Assembly: GCA_949300515.1 (NCBI GenBank)
Contig: CASGEP010000019.1
Span: 1-46,784 of the forward strand
DNA from: an uncultured bacterium
GTDB lineage: Bacteria > Cyanobacteriota > Vampirovibrionia > Gastranaerophilales > Gastranaerophilaceae
Length of the DNA: 46,784 nucleotides
Direction of reading: 5' to 3'
This document shows positions 22,991-32,744 of the stretch, in pieces. The notes under the pieces were generated by a model. The model saw only the letters and a program-made list of their open reading frames with translations. It had not been told where the DNA came from and searched no databases. The first letter of the stretch is position 1. The number at the start of each line of letters is the position of its first letter. The position numbers and the translations under genes were made by a program.

Positions 22991-24439
22991 ATGAAAATCG
23001 GTGCAATTTCAGGTAGTTACAGGTCGCTAAATTTCGGAAGAAGCCTTAATAAAAGTGAGATGGACGGGGCGTATCAGGCAGCATTGGAGGCAAGGAATTT
23101 AATGGGCTTTCAAAATGCAAATCAGCTTTTAATTGTGCCTGCAGATAAACTTCCGAAAGCTCAGGAAGAGGGCTTTGGCGATAAATTAAAAAACTTTTTT
23201 GAAAGTGCAAAAAAACTTCTGGGTATAAATACTGTTGAAATCACAGGCATTTCAGACGAAGCGGCAAATGCTTCGGTTAAGTCGGCGCTGGAGCAAACAG
23301 GCATGAGGCGCATGGGCTATCTGGATGTTCCGGGCGATATGAATGAGTTGAAAGACACTGTCGAAAGGCTTGCGGGCGAGTATGACGGCTTGAGGATTAA
23401 CACCAATAAAGACGGCATAGGAAGCGAGCAAATACAGGCTATTGAGGATACTTTTAAAAGAGTTAAAGGAGATAAGTTTGACCCTGCCATGTTGATTTAT
23501 GAACACGGGCAAAGAGCATATGACTGGGGCAATCCGAACAAGATTTCAGGTATATACCAAGGTAAGACAATTCTTACATCAAGCAATAACTTGAACGATA
23601 ACGGCGTTTTGTGGGGTTCAAGAAGCTTTGTGACAGACAGAATGGGTGCTAAACAGGGCGAATTTATCCACGGGCTGAGAAATTCTTTTGAGAGTGATTT
23701 TGCTTCGCAAATTTCAAATAACGGTCAGATAGAGGCTGCGGAACATCTGCTTGAAACAGAGTTGAAGCTTCAGGATGACGAGCTTTTAGACCCGAGAAGG
23801 TTTGCTGCCGCAAAAAGGGCTGATGTGGTAAGTTCTAAACATTTTTATAAATATTTGCAGGATGTGGTGCCTAATTCGGATGTAAATATTGATAATTTTG
23901 ATGATGTTTATCAAAAAGCACTGCAAGATGGCATGGGGGACAATTATTTTGACTCTCTTGCAAAAGTTATGAAAGCAATGGGGCTGGATGAAAGCTCGGG
24001 CGAACTTTACGAAAAAATTTGCGGCTACAGAAATGCCCTTTACTCAAAAGGCGCTCTGTCGCTTGATGAACTTGCCAAAATGAGCGAAGAACAGCTTGCA
24101 GAGTCTTACAGGGACACTTCAAATGTTGTGCTGCAGGGCAGGGAGTTAAAAGCAAAAAGAATTGCCGCACAGCAGGAAGCCCAAAAACTTGCACAAGAAG
24201 CTCAAAAGCGTTTGGACGAGTTTTTATCTTCCGAAAATTTAAGGGTTGAAAACGGCAAGAAACTGCAGGAAGATATGAATTTGTTTGACCAGAGCAAGTT
24301 TGACAAATTTGTAAATTTTGTAAGAAGAAATAAAAAACAGGTTGCAGTGGCAGCTCTTGCTGCGACTGTGGCAGCGATCGGCGCTACAATGTACTCTTAC
24401 GGCAAAGAAATTTCACAAAAGGAACCGAAAATTAAATAG
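22991..24439 (+). CDS. Unknown protein with C-terminal membrane anchor
   Basis: A 482-residue protein that I do not recognise. The N-terminus (MKIGAISGSYRSLNFGRSLN) has no signal peptide. Residues about 30-380 look like a mixed alpha/beta soluble region with no motif I can name (ISDEAANASVKSALEQTGMR, AMLIYEHGQRAYDWGNP, SGIYQGKTIL). Residues about 380-430 are a charged Ala/Glu/Gln coiled coil. Near 450-470 lies one hydrophobic helix (VAVAALAATVAAIGATMYSY) preceded by RRNKK and followed by a short lysine-rich tail, typical of a C-terminally anchored protein with the bulk in the cytoplasm. GGGG stands before the ATG. It converges on the prepilin peptidase gene with an 8-base overlap at the 3' ends. 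Confidence 0.8.
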   Translation: MKIGAISGSYRSLNFGRSLNKSEMDGAYQAALEARNLMGFQNANQLLIVPADKLPKAQEEGFGDKLKNFFESAKKLLGINTVEITGISDEAANASVKSALEQTGMRRMGYLDVPGDMNELKDTVERLAGEYDGLRINTNKDGIGSEQIQAIEDTFKRVKGDKFDPAMLIYEHGQRAYDWGNPNKISGIYQGKTILTSSNNLNDNGVLWGSRSFVTDRMGAKQGEFIHGLRNSFESDFASQISNNGQIEAAEHLLETELKLQDDELLDPRRFAAAKRADVVSSKHFYKYLQDVVPNSDVNIDNFDDVYQKALQDGMGDNYFDSLAKVMKAMGLDESSGELYEKICGYRNALYSKGALSLDELAKMSEEQLAESYRDTSNVVLQGRELKAKRIAAQQEAQKLAQEAQKRLDEFLSSENLRVENGKKLQEDMNLFDQSKFDKFVNFVRRNKKQVAVAALAATVAAIGATMYSYGKEISQKEPKIK

Positions 24440-25385
24440 CTCTTGAGAGTGTTTGAAGAATTTGTTCCGAAAAGAATATCATAATAAGCGCGCCCGTGAC
24501 CATCGCCGGACCAAAAGGCATATAGAAGAAATCTTCGTTTTTGCTTTTGTTTTTGAGTGTTTTTAGCATTATAAACAGGCATAAAAGCAAGATCAAGCAA
24601 ATTGCCGAAATTAAAATCAAATAGTATTGTGAGGCGGGGTTTATGAGTTTTATGCAGATAGCGCACAAAACAATCGCTATAAGTGCTCCTGCGGCTTTGT
24701 AGTTTTTATTTTTAAAATATTTTACAAAAAGTGCGGGAAGTGCAAATATTGCCTGAATGACAATGCTTAAAAAAATTGTCACAATAAGCGCCTTTAGCCC
24801 GAAAAGTGCACCTAAACCCATTGCAATAAGGGTGTCGCCCTCTCCGAAAGCGCGGGTTTTTACAAAAAGTGTTCCCAAATGAGCCAGCAGTTCAAAAATC
24901 AAATACCCTGCAATTAAACCTATAAAACTTTGGGGTATTGATATTGAGCCTATGTGTAAAATGTTGTACAAAAGGGCAAGAGCCACTAGAATGTATGTGT
25001 GCAGGTCGATTACAACCTGTTCTTTAAAATCCGTTATGCAAATGAGGATAAAAATTGACGAAATCGCGCATAAAAACAGGGTTTTAAGACTATAGCCGAA
25101 GTTTAAAAACATTGTAAGGTATAATATTGCATTTGCAGCCTCGACAATCGGGTACTGCAGGGAAATCGGCTCTTTGCAGAACTGGCATTTGCCAAGCAAA
25201 AAAATGTAGGAAATTACGGGTATATTTGTGTACCAGTTTAATTTTTTGCCACATTTAGGGCACTTTGAGGGTGGAAATACAATGCTTTCCCCGCTAAGAC
25301 CTCTGAGTGCGACAACGTTTAAAAAGCTGCCTATGCAAAGCCCTATAACCGCCGCAAATATTGAGTAAAGCACATTAGCGCTCAT
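24432..25385 (-). CDS. Prepilin peptidase (type IV leader peptidase, A24 family)
   Basis: A 317-residue polytopic inner-membrane aspartic protease. It cuts and N-methylates type IV prepilins or pseudopilins. Evidence: N-terminal IGLCIGSFLNVVALRGL, a cytoplasmic zinc loop with two CxxC pairs (CPKCGKKL and CQFCKEP), YPIVEAANAILY, the first catalytic Asp in CITDFKEQVVID, and the second in the GEGD motif (AFGEGDTLIAMGLGALFG). The C-terminal tail has further membrane helices, including a YMPFGPAMVTGALI block close to the family ending. It overlaps the sigma-factor gene by 11 bases, so the two are co-translated. Confidence 0.92.
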   Translation of the reverse strand: MSANVLYSIFAAVIGLCIGSFLNVVALRGLSGESIVFPPSKCPKCGKKLNWYTNIPVISYIFLLGKCQFCKEPISLQYPIVEAANAILYLTMFLNFGYSLKTLFLCAISSIFILICITDFKEQVVIDLHTYILVALALLYNILHIGSISIPQSFIGLIAGYLIFELLAHLGTLFVKTRAFGEGDTLIAMGLGALFGLKALIVTIFLSIVIQAIFALPALFVKYFKNKNYKAAGALIAIVLCAICIKLINPASQYYLILISAICLILLLCLFIMLKTLKNKSKNEDFFYMPFGPAMVTGALIMIFFSEQILQTLSRAI

Positions 25386-26193
25386 ATTTATCCAAACCCT
25401 TTTTTGTAATGATATTAAAAAGCTTGTCCAGTGCTTTTTTTAGCTTTCTTGAAACCTGCATTTGTGACATTTCAAGCTTTTGGGATATTTCTCTCTGATT
25501 AAGCCCTTCAAAGTAATTAAGGATGATAAGCTGCTGCTCCTCGTAGTCGAGCTTTTTAATCGCATCGTGCAAAATCATCCTGTTTTCAAAGTCTGTTATA
25601 AGGTCTTTCTGGCTTTCATCCACGAGCCTGTCGCCCAGTGTCATATTACCGTTTTCTTCGTTTCCTAAAATTTGGTCGATAGAAATTGCCGTTGTGCGCC
25701 TGTCGAGTTCGTAAACTTCCTCTATTTTCTTCTCGCTCATCTGCAGAGCCTGTGCAAGCTCTTTGTCGGAAGGCGTTGTACCGAGTTTTTCCGTAAGTTC
25801 AAGAGTGATTTTGTGCACGCGGTAGGAAAGTTCTTTGATTTCGCGCGGAGCACGTATGATTGTGCTTTTATCCCTTAAATAATGCCTGATTTCACCTGTT
25901 ATAAGGTAAGTTGCATAGGTTTTGAAATTTGAACTAATCTCGGGCTTGAAAAGGTCAACAGCCTTGATGAGTCCGAGCGCACCGACCTGAGTAATGTCCT
26001 CGATAGGGTCGGTTGAACGCCTTGCAAGCGAGCGCGCGACTTTTTTTACAAGCGGCATATAGGTGAGCACTATAAGTTCGCGCAAATGGTGTTTTGTGGC
26101 TTCGTTTTGCGTTGCTTTGTACTCGCTAAGCCACTGGGTAACCCTGTTTTCGGGGTCTATTGAGTCGTTTGTATTTAAAAATTCCTGTGCCAT
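25375..26193 (-). CDS. Group 3 sigma-70 family factor (SigF/SigB/FliA-like)
   Basis: A 272-residue alternative sigma factor with regions 2, 3 and 4. Region 2: LIVLTYMPLVKKVARSLARR, EDITQVGALGLIKAVDLF, FKTYATYLITGEIRHYLRD. Region 3: APREIKELSYRVHKIT. Region 4: LNYFEGLNQREISQKLEMSQ, then VSRKLKKALDKLF. Region 1.1 is missing, as in group 3. The pattern is closest to SigF/SigB/SigG-like factors; in cyanobacteria SigF drives pilin and motility genes (known). The 11-base overlap with a prepilin peptidase suggests a link to type IV pili here too (inference); a flagellar FliA role is the alternative. It lies 13 bases after metG. Confidence 0.88.
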   Translation of the reverse strand: MAQEFLNTNDSIDPENRVTQWLSEYKATQNEATKHHLRELIVLTYMPLVKKVARSLARRSTDPIEDITQVGALGLIKAVDLFKPEISSNFKTYATYLITGEIRHYLRDKSTIIRAPREIKELSYRVHKITLELTEKLGTTPSDKELAQALQMSEKKIEEVYELDRRTTAISIDQILGNEENGNMTLGDRLVDESQKDLITDFENRMILHDAIKKLDYEEQQLIILNYFEGLNQREISQKLEMSQMQVSRKLKKALDKLFNIITKKGLDKYER

Positions 26194-26206
26194 ATAACTT
26201 CCCCGC

Positions 26207-27760
26207 TTATTTTTTTACCGCAAACTCAGAGTCTAGCCTTAAAAATACAGGTTGGATTTCTGATTTTTCTATAAGTTTGCCTGTTTTAATCATTTTCGGT
26301 TTGAGTTCGTCAAGCTTCATGTTAACATCTATTTTAAGCTGGCGAGCCATATTGGCCGCGATATTGGGGCAATAAGGATAAATTAAAACCGCAACTTTTG
26401 TCATTAAATCAAAAATTGAATACAGGACCTCGCCGCATTCTTGCATTTTGCCTTCTTTTGCAAGTGTCCAGGGTGCATTGTCGTTTACAAATTTATTTGC
26501 CTCATCCACGATATTTATAATTTCAGCGGCAGCTTCCGCAAGTTCCGCACGATTAAAGCGGTCTTTAACTTTTTCAATTGCACTCATTGATATTTCGCTC
26601 AGTTTATTTTCGCAGATATGTTCTTCTAAAATGTTTCCGTCAAAATATTTGCAGATCATATTAAGCGAACGGTTTAAAAGATTGCCCATATTGTTTGCCA
26701 AGTCTGCATTTACGCGCTCTTTAAAATCTTCATCCGAATAATTTCCGTCCTTGCCCGACGGTGCGCTCACGCACATAAAATAGCGAAAAGAATCGGGCTC
26801 TTTTAATTCAAAGGCGTCCATCACAGTCTTTGGCGAGATAACATTTCCGGTGGATTTTGACATTTTGTTTTTGTCAATTGTTATCCAGCCGTGCGCGTAT
26901 ATTGTTTTGGGCAGTTCAATGCCGAGCGCCATAAGGATTGCGCTCCAGTAAATGGCGTGGAATTTTAAAATATCTTTGCCTATTATCTGAAAATCTGCAG
27001 GCCAAAAAGTATTGAATTTTTCGCCGCTTTCACCGTTTGGATTGTAGCCGAGCGCTGTAATGTAGTTGCTTAGCGCATCAATCCACACATAAATTACCTG
27101 CGAAGGGTCTGATTTAACCTCAATGCCCCAGTTTACGTTTGTTTTTGCGCGCGAAACGGAAATGTCTTCAATATTTTCAAGCTGGTTTAAAACTTCATTT
27201 GCGCGAAAAGACGGCATGATAAAATCGGGATTTTCCTTAATATGCTTAATTATTGCGTCTTTGTACTTTGTTAATTTAAAAAAGTAATTTTCTTCGCTCA
27301 CGGGTTCGGGCTTTTTGCCATGAATAGGGCAATTGCCGTTTTCATCAAGGTCTTTCGGGCTTAAAAAGCTCTCGCATCCGCTGCAATAAAGTCCTTCGTA
27401 TTTGTGTTTGTAAATGTCGCCGTTCTGAAGGAGTTTTTCAAAAATCTCCTGTACGATTTTTTTGTGTTCGGTGTCTGTTGTTCTTATAAATTTATCGTAA
27501 TTAATGTCCAAAAGCACCCAGGAGTCTTTAAACTTTTGCGAATTTTCATCGCACAGTTCTTTTGGAGATATATTAAGCCCCGCCGCAGTTTTTTGAATTT
27601 TAATGCCGTGTTCGTCCGTGCCTGTTAAAAAAAACGTCTTGTCGCACCTTTGTTTAAAATGTCTGTATAAAACATCGGTTAATATTTTCTCAAAGGCATG
27701 ACCTATGTGCGGAGCGCCGTTTACATAGTCTATTGCCGTTGTTACCATAAATTTATTCAT
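26207..27760 (-). CDS. metG: Methionyl-tRNA synthetase
   Basis: A 517-residue class I synthetase that charges tRNA-Met. The HIGH motif is PHIGH near residue 17, with the zinc domain CSGCE and CPIHG around residues 125-150, WIDALSNYI, and the KMSKSTGN motif near residue 300. The C-terminal EMAP/Trbp-like dimerisation domain of longer MetG proteins is absent; this short form is common. It belongs to a minus-strand run after thymidine phosphorylase (41-base gap). Confidence 0.95.
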   Translation of the reverse strand: MNKFMVTTAIDYVNGAPHIGHAFEKILTDVLYRHFKQRCDKTFFLTGTDEHGIKIQKTAAGLNISPKELCDENSQKFKDSWVLLDINYDKFIRTTDTEHKKIVQEIFEKLLQNGDIYKHKYEGLYCSGCESFLSPKDLDENGNCPIHGKKPEPVSEENYFFKLTKYKDAIIKHIKENPDFIMPSFRANEVLNQLENIEDISVSRAKTNVNWGIEVKSDPSQVIYVWIDALSNYITALGYNPNGESGEKFNTFWPADFQIIGKDILKFHAIYWSAILMALGIELPKTIYAHGWITIDKNKMSKSTGNVISPKTVMDAFELKEPDSFRYFMCVSAPSGKDGNYSDEDFKERVNADLANNMGNLLNRSLNMICKYFDGNILEEHICENKLSEISMSAIEKVKDRFNRAELAEAAAEIINIVDEANKFVNDNAPWTLAKEGKMQECGEVLYSIFDLMTKVAVLIYPYCPNIAANMARQLKIDVNMKLDELKPKMIKTGKLIEKSEIQPVFLRLDSEFAVKK

Positions 27761-27801
27761 AATTTTATTCCCATTTTCCCTATAAAATTATACAATGAAC
27801 A

Positions 27802-29106
27802 TTAAAGTGCGTAAATAAGCTCCTTTGCGTATGGTTTTAAAGTGCTTATTTCAACCGCATCATCGGCTGAATTAATCGCTTCATCAAGCTTTTCTCTTTT
27901 TATATCGTTATAGTAAAGTGTCAAAACCGTTTCGCCGCACTTAACTTCATCACCTGATTTTTTGTTTAAAATGCAGCCTGCGGCAGGGTCTATATTATCT
28001 GTTTTTTTATCCCTGCCGGCACCAAGAAGCTTGCAGGCGCGGGCAACTTTAAGTGCGTCAATGTTTTCAATATAACCGTCTTTTTTCGCCTTTAGTTCAT
28101 AAGAATTTCCGGCTTTTTTAAATAAGGTGTAATTATCTGTTATATCAGGGTTTGCGCCTTGATAAGCTATAATTTTTTTAAATGTTTCAAGGGCTGCGCC
28201 CGATGAGATACTTTTGTCAAAAAGCTCCTTTGCTTCTTCTTTTGTTTTGCAAAAACCGCCTGCGATGAGCGTTTTTGCGGCTATTTCAAGCGTTACTTCA
28301 TAGAGGTCTTTTTGATAATTTCCCTTTAAAAACTCTATACTTTCAATTATTTCAAGGCTGTTGCCTATATGTGTGCCCAAAGGCTGCTCCATAGAGCTTA
28401 TTATGGCGGAAATTTTTCTGCCCAAAAGTGCGCCCGTTTCAAACATAAGCTCTGCAAGCTCCGCGGCTTCTTCTTTTGTTTTAATAAATGCGCCCGAGCC
28501 GTATTTGACGTCTAATACTATTGAATTTGCGCCGCTTGCGATTTTTTTGGACACAACCGAGGCGCAAATTAAAGATTTATTATCTACCGTTGCCGTAACG
28601 TCGCGAAGTGCGTATATTTTGCCGTCTGCGGGGGTTAAATTGGGGCTTTGGGAAGATATTGCGGCGTTTATCTCTTTAATTTGCTTCATAAACTCATCTT
28701 TTGAAAGCTCACAATTAAAGCCGGGGATTGATTCAAGCTTATCTACCGTGCCGCCCGTGTAGCCCAATCCTCTGCCCGAGAGTTTTGCACATGTTACGCC
28801 AAGGCTTGCCAAAATGGGGATTAGAACAATTGTTACCTTATCACCCACACCGCCTGTCGAGTGTTTATCCGCGACAAAAGAGCTTATGGAAGAAAAATCC
28901 AAAACTTCGCCCGAATCTACGAAAGCCTGAGTCATCCAGGCTGTTTCATCTTTATCCAGACCGCAAAAACACACCGCCATAAGCCATGCCGACATTTGAT
29001 AATCTTCAACTTTGCCCTTTGTGTAGCCTTCAATAAGAAAATAAATTTCTTCTTTTGTGTGTTTTTTGCCTTCTTTTTTCTTTTGTATTAAATCGACGGT
29101 TCTCAT
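27802..29106 (-). CDS. deoA: Thymidine/pyrimidine-nucleoside phosphorylase
   Basis: A 434-residue nucleoside phosphorylase of the DeoA/Pdp family that splits (deoxy)thymidine or uridine with phosphate to base and (deoxy)ribose-1-phosphate. Signature: FVADKHSTGGVGDK (phosphate loop), KLSGRGLGYTGGTVDKLESI, GKIYALRDVTATV, SKKIASGANSIVLDVKYGSG, and MEQPLGTHIGNSLEI. Length fits the family. AGGAG stands seven bases before the ATG. Whether it is thymidine-specific (deoA) or of the broader pdp type cannot be told from sequence by eye. Confidence 0.92.
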   Translation of the reverse strand: MRTVDLIQKKKEGKKHTKEEIYFLIEGYTKGKVEDYQMSAWLMAVCFCGLDKDETAWMTQAFVDSGEVLDFSSISSFVADKHSTGGVGDKVTIVLIPILASLGVTCAKLSGRGLGYTGGTVDKLESIPGFNCELSKDEFMKQIKEINAAISSQSPNLTPADGKIYALRDVTATVDNKSLICASVVSKKIASGANSIVLDVKYGSGAFIKTKEEAAELAELMFETGALLGRKISAIISSMEQPLGTHIGNSLEIIESIEFLKGNYQKDLYEVTLEIAAKTLIAGGFCKTKEEAKELFDKSISSGAALETFKKIIAYQGANPDITDNYTLFKKAGNSYELKAKKDGYIENIDALKVARACKLLGAGRDKKTDNIDPAAGCILNKKSGDEVKCGETVLTLYYNDIKREKLDEAINSADDAVEISTLKPYAKELIYAL

Positions 29107-29114
29107 TTTTGCTC

Positions 29115-29531
29115 CTATTTGTGGTAAGGTTCGTTGTTTAAAATTTTATGCGCCCTGTAAATTTGCTCTATAAGTATGAGGGCTGCCTCTTGATGAAGAA
29201 AGGTAAGTTTTGACATTGAAAATTTAAAATCCGACAAATTTCTCACCTTCCGGCTAAGGCCCTCCGAGCCGCCGATAAGAAAAAGAATTTCATTTGCACT
29301 GCCCGAAGTTTCAATTTCCCTTAACTTTTTTGCAAATTCAATGCTTGATAACATTTTACCCTCAATCTCAAGGATTATCACATAAGAATTTGTTTTATTT
29401 TTCAAATATTCGTATATGTCGCTTATTTCAAGAATTTCAACCTTGTTTAAAAGTCTTTTTTTATATTCTTCAATACCTAATTTAAAACAAGGTTCTTTTA
29501 TCTTGCCTTCAAGTACGATTTTGATATTCAT
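29115..29531 (-). CDS. rlmH: 23S rRNA (pseudouridine1915-N3)-methyltransferase RlmH
   Basis: A 138-residue SPOUT-fold methyltransferase that N3-methylates pseudouridine 1915 of 23S rRNA on the assembled 70S ribosome, using SAM. Motifs: YVIILEIEGKMLSSIEFAKK, FLIGGSEGL (SAM-knot glycine loop), and the near-invariant C-terminus EQIYRAHKILNNEPYHK. The ATG overlaps the TAA of the upstream transporter (TAATG), so the genes are translationally coupled. Confidence 0.95.
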   Translation of the reverse strand: MNIKIVLEGKIKEPCFKLGIEEYKKRLLNKVEILEISDIYEYLKNKTNSYVIILEIEGKMLSSIEFAKKLREIETSGSANEILFLIGGSEGLSRKVRNLSDFKFSMSKLTFLHQEAALILIEQIYRAHKILNNEPYHK

Positions 29532-30853
29532 TAAACTATTTCTTTATAACCGTCAGGATTGTTCAGAAGGTCATAATTTATTTCGTTTTCATTATCTGCA
29601 ATTATTGCCGCAACAACGGCATCTGACGCTACGTTAACCGTTGAGCGCAGCATATCCGCAAGACGTTCAAGCGCAAAGAGGAAGGAGAACCCTACAACAA
29701 GCTGATCGGGAGCAAGGCCGATACCGTTTAGTACAAGAGCAATAGTGATTAATCCTGCTCCGGGAATTCCCGCGGAAGTTGATGAAGCAATCATTGCAAG
29801 CACTGCAATTTGGATTATAAGACCTAAAGAAAGGTCAATACCGTATGCCTGTGTTAAAAATATTACCGCAACGGTCTGCACAAGGGCTGTTCCGTCCATA
29901 TTAAGCGTTGCACCCAGAGGAAGTACAAAAGAGCAGATTTTGTTTGAAATGCCGCGTTTTTCGCAGCAGGTAATAGTTAAAGGAAGCGTGGCAGAGCTTG
30001 AAGCGGTGCCGAATGCGACCATAATAGCTTCCGTGATTGCGGTGTAGAGTTTTCCGACGGGAACTTTCGAGAATATTTTCATTAGCAGCGGATAAACAAT
30101 GAAAAACTGAATTGCAAGTCCCAAAACGATTACAAGGAAATATTTCCATACTTCCCCGAACATTTCCATGCCAAAGCTTGCAACGGAGCTTGCGGTCAGT
30201 GCAAAAACACCGGGAGCCGCAAGGTACATAATCCAGTCCGTTACTTTCATTGTGGCTGCAAAAACGCTTTCAAAGAAAGACACAACAGGGCGGTTTATTT
30301 CACCCACTTTAGCTAAAGCAATTGCAAAAGTTAGAACAAAAATGATAATGGGTATCATATTTCCGCTTGCAAGGGAGCTAAAAGGATTTGAAGGAATCAT
30401 ATCCAAAATCATGCCCGACATATTTGCCTTTTGCTCGGCGATTGCGCCTGCAACATAGCCCTGCATTTGCGCCGCAACATCAGAGGAGATGAAGTCCTGT
30501 GCGCCCAGTCCGGGTTTGAAAATGAGAGCAAGGATTGCCCCGATTGCAACTGCGGCGGTCGTTATGATGAGGTAGTAGAAAATCATTTTTTTGCCGAATT
30601 TTGCAAGCTGTTTATTGTCGCCGATGTTTGAGACACCGATTACAATTGCGCTTATAACAAGGGGAATAACTACCATTTGAATAATATTAATAAAACCCTG
30701 TCCAAGGAAATTTAATACTTTGTTTATGGTCGGATAGCTGGATGAGGGGAATAAAATTCCGACAATTATACCTGCTATCAGTCCGAAGAATATATGCCAG
30801 TTTCTTTTTATGCCTAAAAGTATGGCTATTAAAATCTGCATGTGTATTCCCAT
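29531..30853 (-). CDS. Dicarboxylate/amino acid:cation symporter (DAACS family)
   Basis: A 440-residue inner-membrane transporter of the GltP/GltT/DctA family, driving uptake of glutamate, aspartate or C4-dicarboxylates with Na+ or H+. Evidence: eight or so hydrophobic segments, the serine-rich hairpin GTASSSATLPLTITCCEKRG, the cation-site motif LGATLNMDGTAL, and the second re-entrant loop SSTSAGIPGAGL. The substrate cannot be fixed by eye. I start it at the ATG at 30853, ten bases after AAGGA; a GTG at 30886 is also open. It heads a six-gene minus-strand run. Confidence 0.9.
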   Translation of the reverse strand: MGIHMQILIAILLGIKRNWHIFFGLIAGIIVGILFPSSSYPTINKVLNFLGQGFINIIQMVVIPLVISAIVIGVSNIGDNKQLAKFGKKMIFYYLIITTAAVAIGAILALIFKPGLGAQDFISSDVAAQMQGYVAGAIAEQKANMSGMILDMIPSNPFSSLASGNMIPIIIFVLTFAIALAKVGEINRPVVSFFESVFAATMKVTDWIMYLAAPGVFALTASSVASFGMEMFGEVWKYFLVIVLGLAIQFFIVYPLLMKIFSKVPVGKLYTAITEAIMVAFGTASSSATLPLTITCCEKRGISNKICSFVLPLGATLNMDGTALVQTVAVIFLTQAYGIDLSLGLIIQIAVLAMIASSTSAGIPGAGLITIALVLNGIGLAPDQLVVGFSFLFALERLADMLRSTVNVASDAVVAAIIADNENEINYDLLNNPDGYKEIV

Positions 30854-31077
30854 ATTAATATATTCCTTATCAAATTCCTTATCCACTCTTTGATTGATAA
30901 ATTAATCTTACAACTATTTTAAAACTCTGACAAGTTATTTTAGGCTCTTGAGGGTATTTTTGAAAGTTTATACAAAAATTCAACCTTTTGGATGATTTCT
31001 ATTGGTTTTAAATAAAGCAAAATTCATGTAACCCGTTAAATTAATTGTATATTTTTAAAGAAACCCGAAGGAACGCT

Positions 31078-32736
31078 ATGTTCATGCAAAAAATTCCGCA
31101 CAATTCTCACACTGATTCAAAAAATCAAGTTAACAGCTCTATGCAGCTTGCACAGGCGGCGCATCAGAGATACCTCTTGCACTTTTCAAGTGAGGATTTA
31201 ACAGCGGCAATTAATTATTATATTGAAGCCTTAAAGGCTGACCCCGACACCCCGAGCGCCTATTTCAGGCTTGCAAGCCTGCTTCATGATAACGGTCAAA
31301 TAGGTATAGAATCTGCCGTTGAACAGTGCAGAAGGGCTGTCGAGATTGACCCGGATAACGCCAATGCACATATGTATCTGGGGTATTTTCTTTCGTTGAA
31401 GGGTGAATTTAATGAGGCAGAAGAACAGTTTAAAACCGCAATTAAACTAAAACCGCTAAAATCGTCCAGAACAAGGCTTGTTCTGGCATTGACACTGTTA
31501 GAGAAGTCAAAAAACAAAAAGAGCTCCGTGGTTGATTTTTCTTCGGCGCTTTACTATATTTTCTCAGGCTCAATGCTGTTTTTGTTTGACAGTGCCAACA
31601 TAAAAATGTTTTGCAAAAATATTCTTGATGATATCAGCTTTATTAAATATCGTGCTTTTGGAGAGATTTTAGAGAAAACAAACAGGGATAAAAGTGCTTA
31701 TAACCTGTATGCCGATGCGCTTGACAAAACTAAAAACAAGTCAATTTTTTACGAGAAGATGGCAAATATTGCAAAAAAGAAAAAGCGCTATGACGTTGCA
31801 CTTGAATGTTACAGGAACGCTATTGCTTTAAGTGCGGCAAATCCGATGTCTGTTGTAAGCGCTATTGAATTCATCGAGGAATTTTATCCGGACAAAACGG
31901 ACGAACTTATTGACCTCTACACTGTTTTAATCGGTCAAAACCCTCATATGCCGCGCTGCTATTATGAACTCGGACATTTATACCTTAAAAAAGAGGATAA
32001 AATTAACGCCGTTAATGCGTTTAAGCTTGCACTCAACTATGAAAGCGAAAATCCTTTTTACTTAAATTCTCTTGCTTACGCTTATGTTCAACTCGAGCAG
32101 TACGACAGCGCAATTGAACTATACAGAAAAGCGCTGAGCATTAATCCCGATAATGAATGGTCTGCCGTTGTGGCACAGGCGCTTGCTGCTATTTATCATC
32201 AGATAAAAGGCAACTCTGATGCGGCAATTTCCGTTCTTGAAAATGCTCTGCTTTTGACAAAAAATAAATCCTCAATATATCAGGCTATTGCAGATATATA
32301 CTATGATACGGAGGACTTAGACAGGGCAATTGAGTATTATAATCACTCGCTCGATACGGACTGCAACAACCCGAAAGCCTACTCGCGCCTTGCTATGGCA
32401 TATTGGGAAAAAGATTATATAGAAAAAGCCATAATATATTATTCAAAAGCAATTGATTTAGACCCTGAATATGACATTGCATACAACAATTTAGGCGTGA
32501 TATTCCTGGACGGATTGGGCGATGCCAACCGTGCGCTTGCATATTTTGAAAATGCAATAGATATTAATCCCAATTACGTGCTCGCGCATTTTAACACGGC
32601 ACGCGCTTATCAGATGTTAGGGCAGAAGATTGATGCCGCAAAAAAATACCAGACAGCGCTGAACCTTAATAAAATCAACCCCGAAATAGATTCGCAAATG
32701 ATTGAAGATATGCTTTATAAACTCTTTGAAGCATAA
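31078..32736 (+). CDS. TPR-repeat protein (soluble)
   Basis: A 552-residue protein consisting mostly of tetratricopeptide repeats, about ten by eye, over nearly the whole length (examples: SAYFRLASLLHDNGQ, CYYELGHLYLKKEDKINAV, AYNNLGVIFLDGLGDANRAL). TPRs form helical scaffolds that hold protein partners. There is no signal peptide or membrane helix, so it is probably cytoplasmic. AAGGA lies five bases before the ATG at 31078. Eight bases separate it from the second TPR gene and it forms an operon with that gene and the diguanylate cyclase. No specific function is recognised. Confidence 0.88.
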   Translation: MFMQKIPHNSHTDSKNQVNSSMQLAQAAHQRYLLHFSSEDLTAAINYYIEALKADPDTPSAYFRLASLLHDNGQIGIESAVEQCRRAVEIDPDNANAHMYLGYFLSLKGEFNEAEEQFKTAIKLKPLKSSRTRLVLALTLLEKSKNKKSSVVDFSSALYYIFSGSMLFLFDSANIKMFCKNILDDISFIKYRAFGEILEKTNRDKSAYNLYADALDKTKNKSIFYEKMANIAKKKKRYDVALECYRNAIALSAANPMSVVSAIEFIEEFYPDKTDELIDLYTVLIGQNPHMPRCYYELGHLYLKKEDKINAVNAFKLALNYESENPFYLNSLAYAYVQLEQYDSAIELYRKALSINPDNEWSAVVAQALAAIYHQIKGNSDAAISVLENALLLTKNKSSIYQAIADIYYDTEDLDRAIEYYNHSLDTDCNNPKAYSRLAMAYWEKDYIEKAIIYYSKAIDLDPEYDIAYNNLGVIFLDGLGDANRALAYFENAIDINPNYVLAHFNTARAYQMLGQKIDAAKKYQTALNLNKINPEIDSQMIEDMLYKLFEA

Positions 32737-32744
32737 ATTGCCAT

